Source: Planctomycetota bacterium | GTDB lineage: Bacteria; Planctomycetota; UBA8108; UBA1146; JAJFFE01 | Direction of reading: 5' to 3' | Assembly: GCA_020425835.1 (NCBI GenBank) | Contig: JAGQRC010000085.1 | Span: 2,391 to 9,510 of the forward strand | Length of the DNA: 7,120 nt | In this document: positions 5,495 to 7,120 of the stretch, one piece after another | Position numbering within the stretch: the first letter of the stretch is position 1 | Layout: the number at the start of each line of letters is the position of its first letter | Translations under genes and position numbers: made by a program | The notes under the pieces: generated by a model | Databases searched by the model: none | What the model was told of the DNA's origin: nothing | The model's input: only the letters and a program-made list of their open reading frames with translations

Positions 5495-7120
5495 AGGCGC
5501 TCGCCGGCTTCCGACTCCGACTTCGTCAGCTCGGAGAAACGCATCACCGGTTCGCCGACCTCGTGCGCCGCGAGCGAAAGCTGCTCGTCCTGGCCGGCAT
5601 CGCCCTCATCGGAGAGATCGCGATGCAGTTGGCGACGGCGCTCCCCATCAAGTACCTGGTCGACGGGCTCCTCGTGCCGAGCGGCAAGTCACTCTTCCTG
5701 GTACCGGACGGCTACCCACGGGCGCACCCGGTGCAGTTCGTCCTTTGGGTCTGCGGCTTCCTGCTGGCCTCGACGATCCTCGCGACGACGCTCTCGTACT
5801 TCCGTCAGGTTTGGTCGGCGATCGCGGGCCAACGCATGGTGCTCCGGCTACGCAAGCAACTCTACTCGCACCTCCAGCGGCTCTCCTTGCGCTTCCATCG
5901 AGACAGCCGGCACGGAGATCTGATCGCGCGGATCGTCGGCGACATCCCTGCTCTCCGGGACATCCTGTCCGAGACGTTGATCGACCTGACCGGACGACTC
6001 GGCCTCGCGGTGTCGACCCTGGTGATTCTCTTCGTGATCGATCCGATCCTCGCTTCGGTCGCCGTGGCCACACTGATCGCCGTGCTCGCGATCTCCACGC
6101 TCTTCGGGCGGAAGATCACGAAGGTCGCCAGACGACAGCGCCAGAAGGAAGGTATGGTCGCGCACACGGCGGGAGAAACGCTCGCCTCGGTGGCGCTGGT
6201 TAAGGCCTTCCAGGCCGAGGACGTTCTGGTCCAGCGATTCTCCCGACAGAACCGAGCGGCGATGCGCCGGGGAGTCGAAGGCACTCGCCTGCAGGCGTCG
6301 CTCTCCCGATACGTCGAGATCTGCTTCGCGGTCGGGACCTCCGTGGTGCTGGCTGTCGGCGTGCTCCGGGTCTACGAGACCGCCGCGATGTCGGCGGGGA
6401 CACTTCTCATGTTCATTTCGTTCGTCAACCGTCTGAACAAGCCCCTGCGCAAGTTGTCTCGCGCCTCCGCCAGCATCGGAAAGGCGGCGGCCTGCGGAGA
6501 GCGGATTGCCGAGATCCTCTCCACCGAGCCGGAAGAGATCGACGCACCCGACGCGGTCGACGCTCCTCCCCTGGCGGGGGCGATCGAGTTCCGTGGGGTC
6601 GGCTTCTCGCACGTCGCGGACGTCGCAGTCCTCCGCGACCTCGACCTGAGCATCGATGCAGGGGAGCGCGTCGCGTTGGTCGGGGAGAACGGAGCGGGCA
6701 AGACCACCCTGATCCATCTCCTGCTCCGTTTCTACGAGCCCGACGAAGGGACACTGCTCTACGACGGACACGAGTCGCGGAAGCTGACCATCGCCAGCCT
6801 TCGCCGTCAGATCTCGCTCGCCCTGCAGGAGACGCTGCTGTTCGGAACGACGATCATCGAGAACCTGCGGCTCGCCGCTCCAGACGCGACGGAAGAAGAG
6901 GTCGCCGCTGCGCTCGAGACCGTGGGAGCGAGGTTCGTGGACGAGTTGCCGGACGGGCTCGACACCGAGCTGGCGGAGGGTGGGAAGAACTTCTCCGGTG
7001 GTGAACGGCGCAAGATCGCGCTGGCCGGGGCGATCCTGCGCCCCGGGGCCATCCTGATCCTCGACGAGCCGACGACCCACATCGACGCTGGCGCGCGCGA
7101 CGACTTGGTGCATCGATTCG
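5491..7120 (+). CDS. ABC exporter, fused transmembrane and ATPase domains (partial, runs off the end)
   Basis: The frame from ATG 5491 is open to the window edge: 543 residues of a protein that would normally be about 580-600. The N-terminal half has about six hydrophobic segments (near 31-52, 82-103, 165-185, 186-205, 275-295 and 299-315), as in MsbA-type half-transporters. The coupling-helix region is near RLSLRFHRDSRHGDLIAR (130-147). The ATPase domain from about 364 has Walker A GENGAGKT (398-405), Q-loop Q446, signature FSGGE (501-505, usually LSGGQ) and Walker B ILILDE (521-526). Its D-loop THID stands in place of SALD. The switch histidine lies beyond the window. It starts within the ATGA overlap and has only a weak ribosome binding site, so translation is probably coupled to the glycosyltransferase before it. 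It would act as a homodimeric inner-membrane exporter or flippase. The operon suggests a lipid-linked glycan or glycolipid substrate (inference), though a drug or peptide exporter cannot be excluded. Confidence 0.93.
   Translation, partial: MKALAGFRLRLRQLGETHHRFADLVRRERKLLVLAGIALIGEIAMQLATALPIKYLVDGLLVPSGKSLFLVPDGYPRAHPVQFVLWVCGFLLASTILATTLSYFRQVWSAIAGQRMVLRLRKQLYSHLQRLSLRFHRDSRHGDLIARIVGDIPALRDILSETLIDLTGRLGLAVSTLVILFVIDPILASVAVATLIAVLAISTLFGRKITKVARRQRQKEGMVAHTAGETLASVALVKAFQAEDVLVQRFSRQNRAAMRRGVEGTRLQASLSRYVEICFAVGTSVVLAVGVLRVYETAAMSAGTLLMFISFVNRLNKPLRKLSRASASIGKAAACGERIAEILSTEPEEIDAPDAVDAPPLAGAIEFRGVGFSHVADVAVLRDLDLSIDAGERVALVGENGAGKTTLIHLLLRFYEPDEGTLLYDGHESRKLTIASLRRQISLALQETLLFGTTIIENLRLAAPDATEEEVAAALETVGARFVDELPDGLDTELAEGGKNFSGGERRKIALAGAILRPGAILILDEPTTHIDAGARDDLVHRF

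Noticed and set aside
5848..7113. Long antisense open frame of about 420 codons opposite the ABC exporter
   Set aside because: It is a shadow of a GC-rich gene: the forward frame has all ABC motifs, while the reverse translation is Arg/Asp/Glu-rich without recognisable domains.

Overview
This is a GC-rich, tightly packed bacterial window in which every supported gene reads on the + strand. Codons end mostly in G or C. Purine-rich ribosome binding sites (AAGGAG type) precede several starts, and a sigma-54 activator sits next to a good sigma-54 promoter. This suggests a Gram-negative-type bacterium of a GC-rich lineage such as Myxococcota/Deltaproteobacteria or a similar environmental phylum. 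The phylum assignment is a low-confidence inference. No rRNA, tRNA, CRISPR array, insertion sequence or integrase is visible.

Layout. Positions 1-161 hold the C-terminal end of a sensor histidine kinase. Its last codons overlap the ATG at 146 of a full-length NtrC-type response regulator (146-1555: receiver, sigma-54 AAA+ domain, Fis-type helix-turn-helix). A 243-bp intergenic region (1556-1798) holds a 16-bp palindrome, two C7 tracts, a second inverted repeat, a sigma-54 promoter at 1684-1698 and a hairpin just after the predicted transcription start. Next comes a translationally coupled run of four genes. These are a MurG/COG4671-like glycosyltransferase (1799-3109), a WcaL-like GT4 glycosyltransferase (3081-4331), a second GT4-type glycosyltransferase (4328-5494) split by an in-frame TAG at 4967-4969, and an ABC exporter with fused membrane and ATPase domains (5491 to beyond the window end).

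How the genes may work together (inference). The kinase/regulator pair would activate the sigma-54 promoter directly downstream. That promoter would drive a polysaccharide or glycolipid operon in which three glycosyltransferases build a glycan and the ABC exporter moves the lipid-linked product across the inner membrane. The glycan itself cannot be identified.

The strongest anomaly is the in-frame amber codon in the third glycosyltransferase. The reading frame is intact and clearly homologous on both sides of it. All five other stop codons seen in the window are TGA, so a nonsense mutation, a sequencing error and amber readthrough or reassignment all remain open. I did not find a recognisably new defence system or mobile system.
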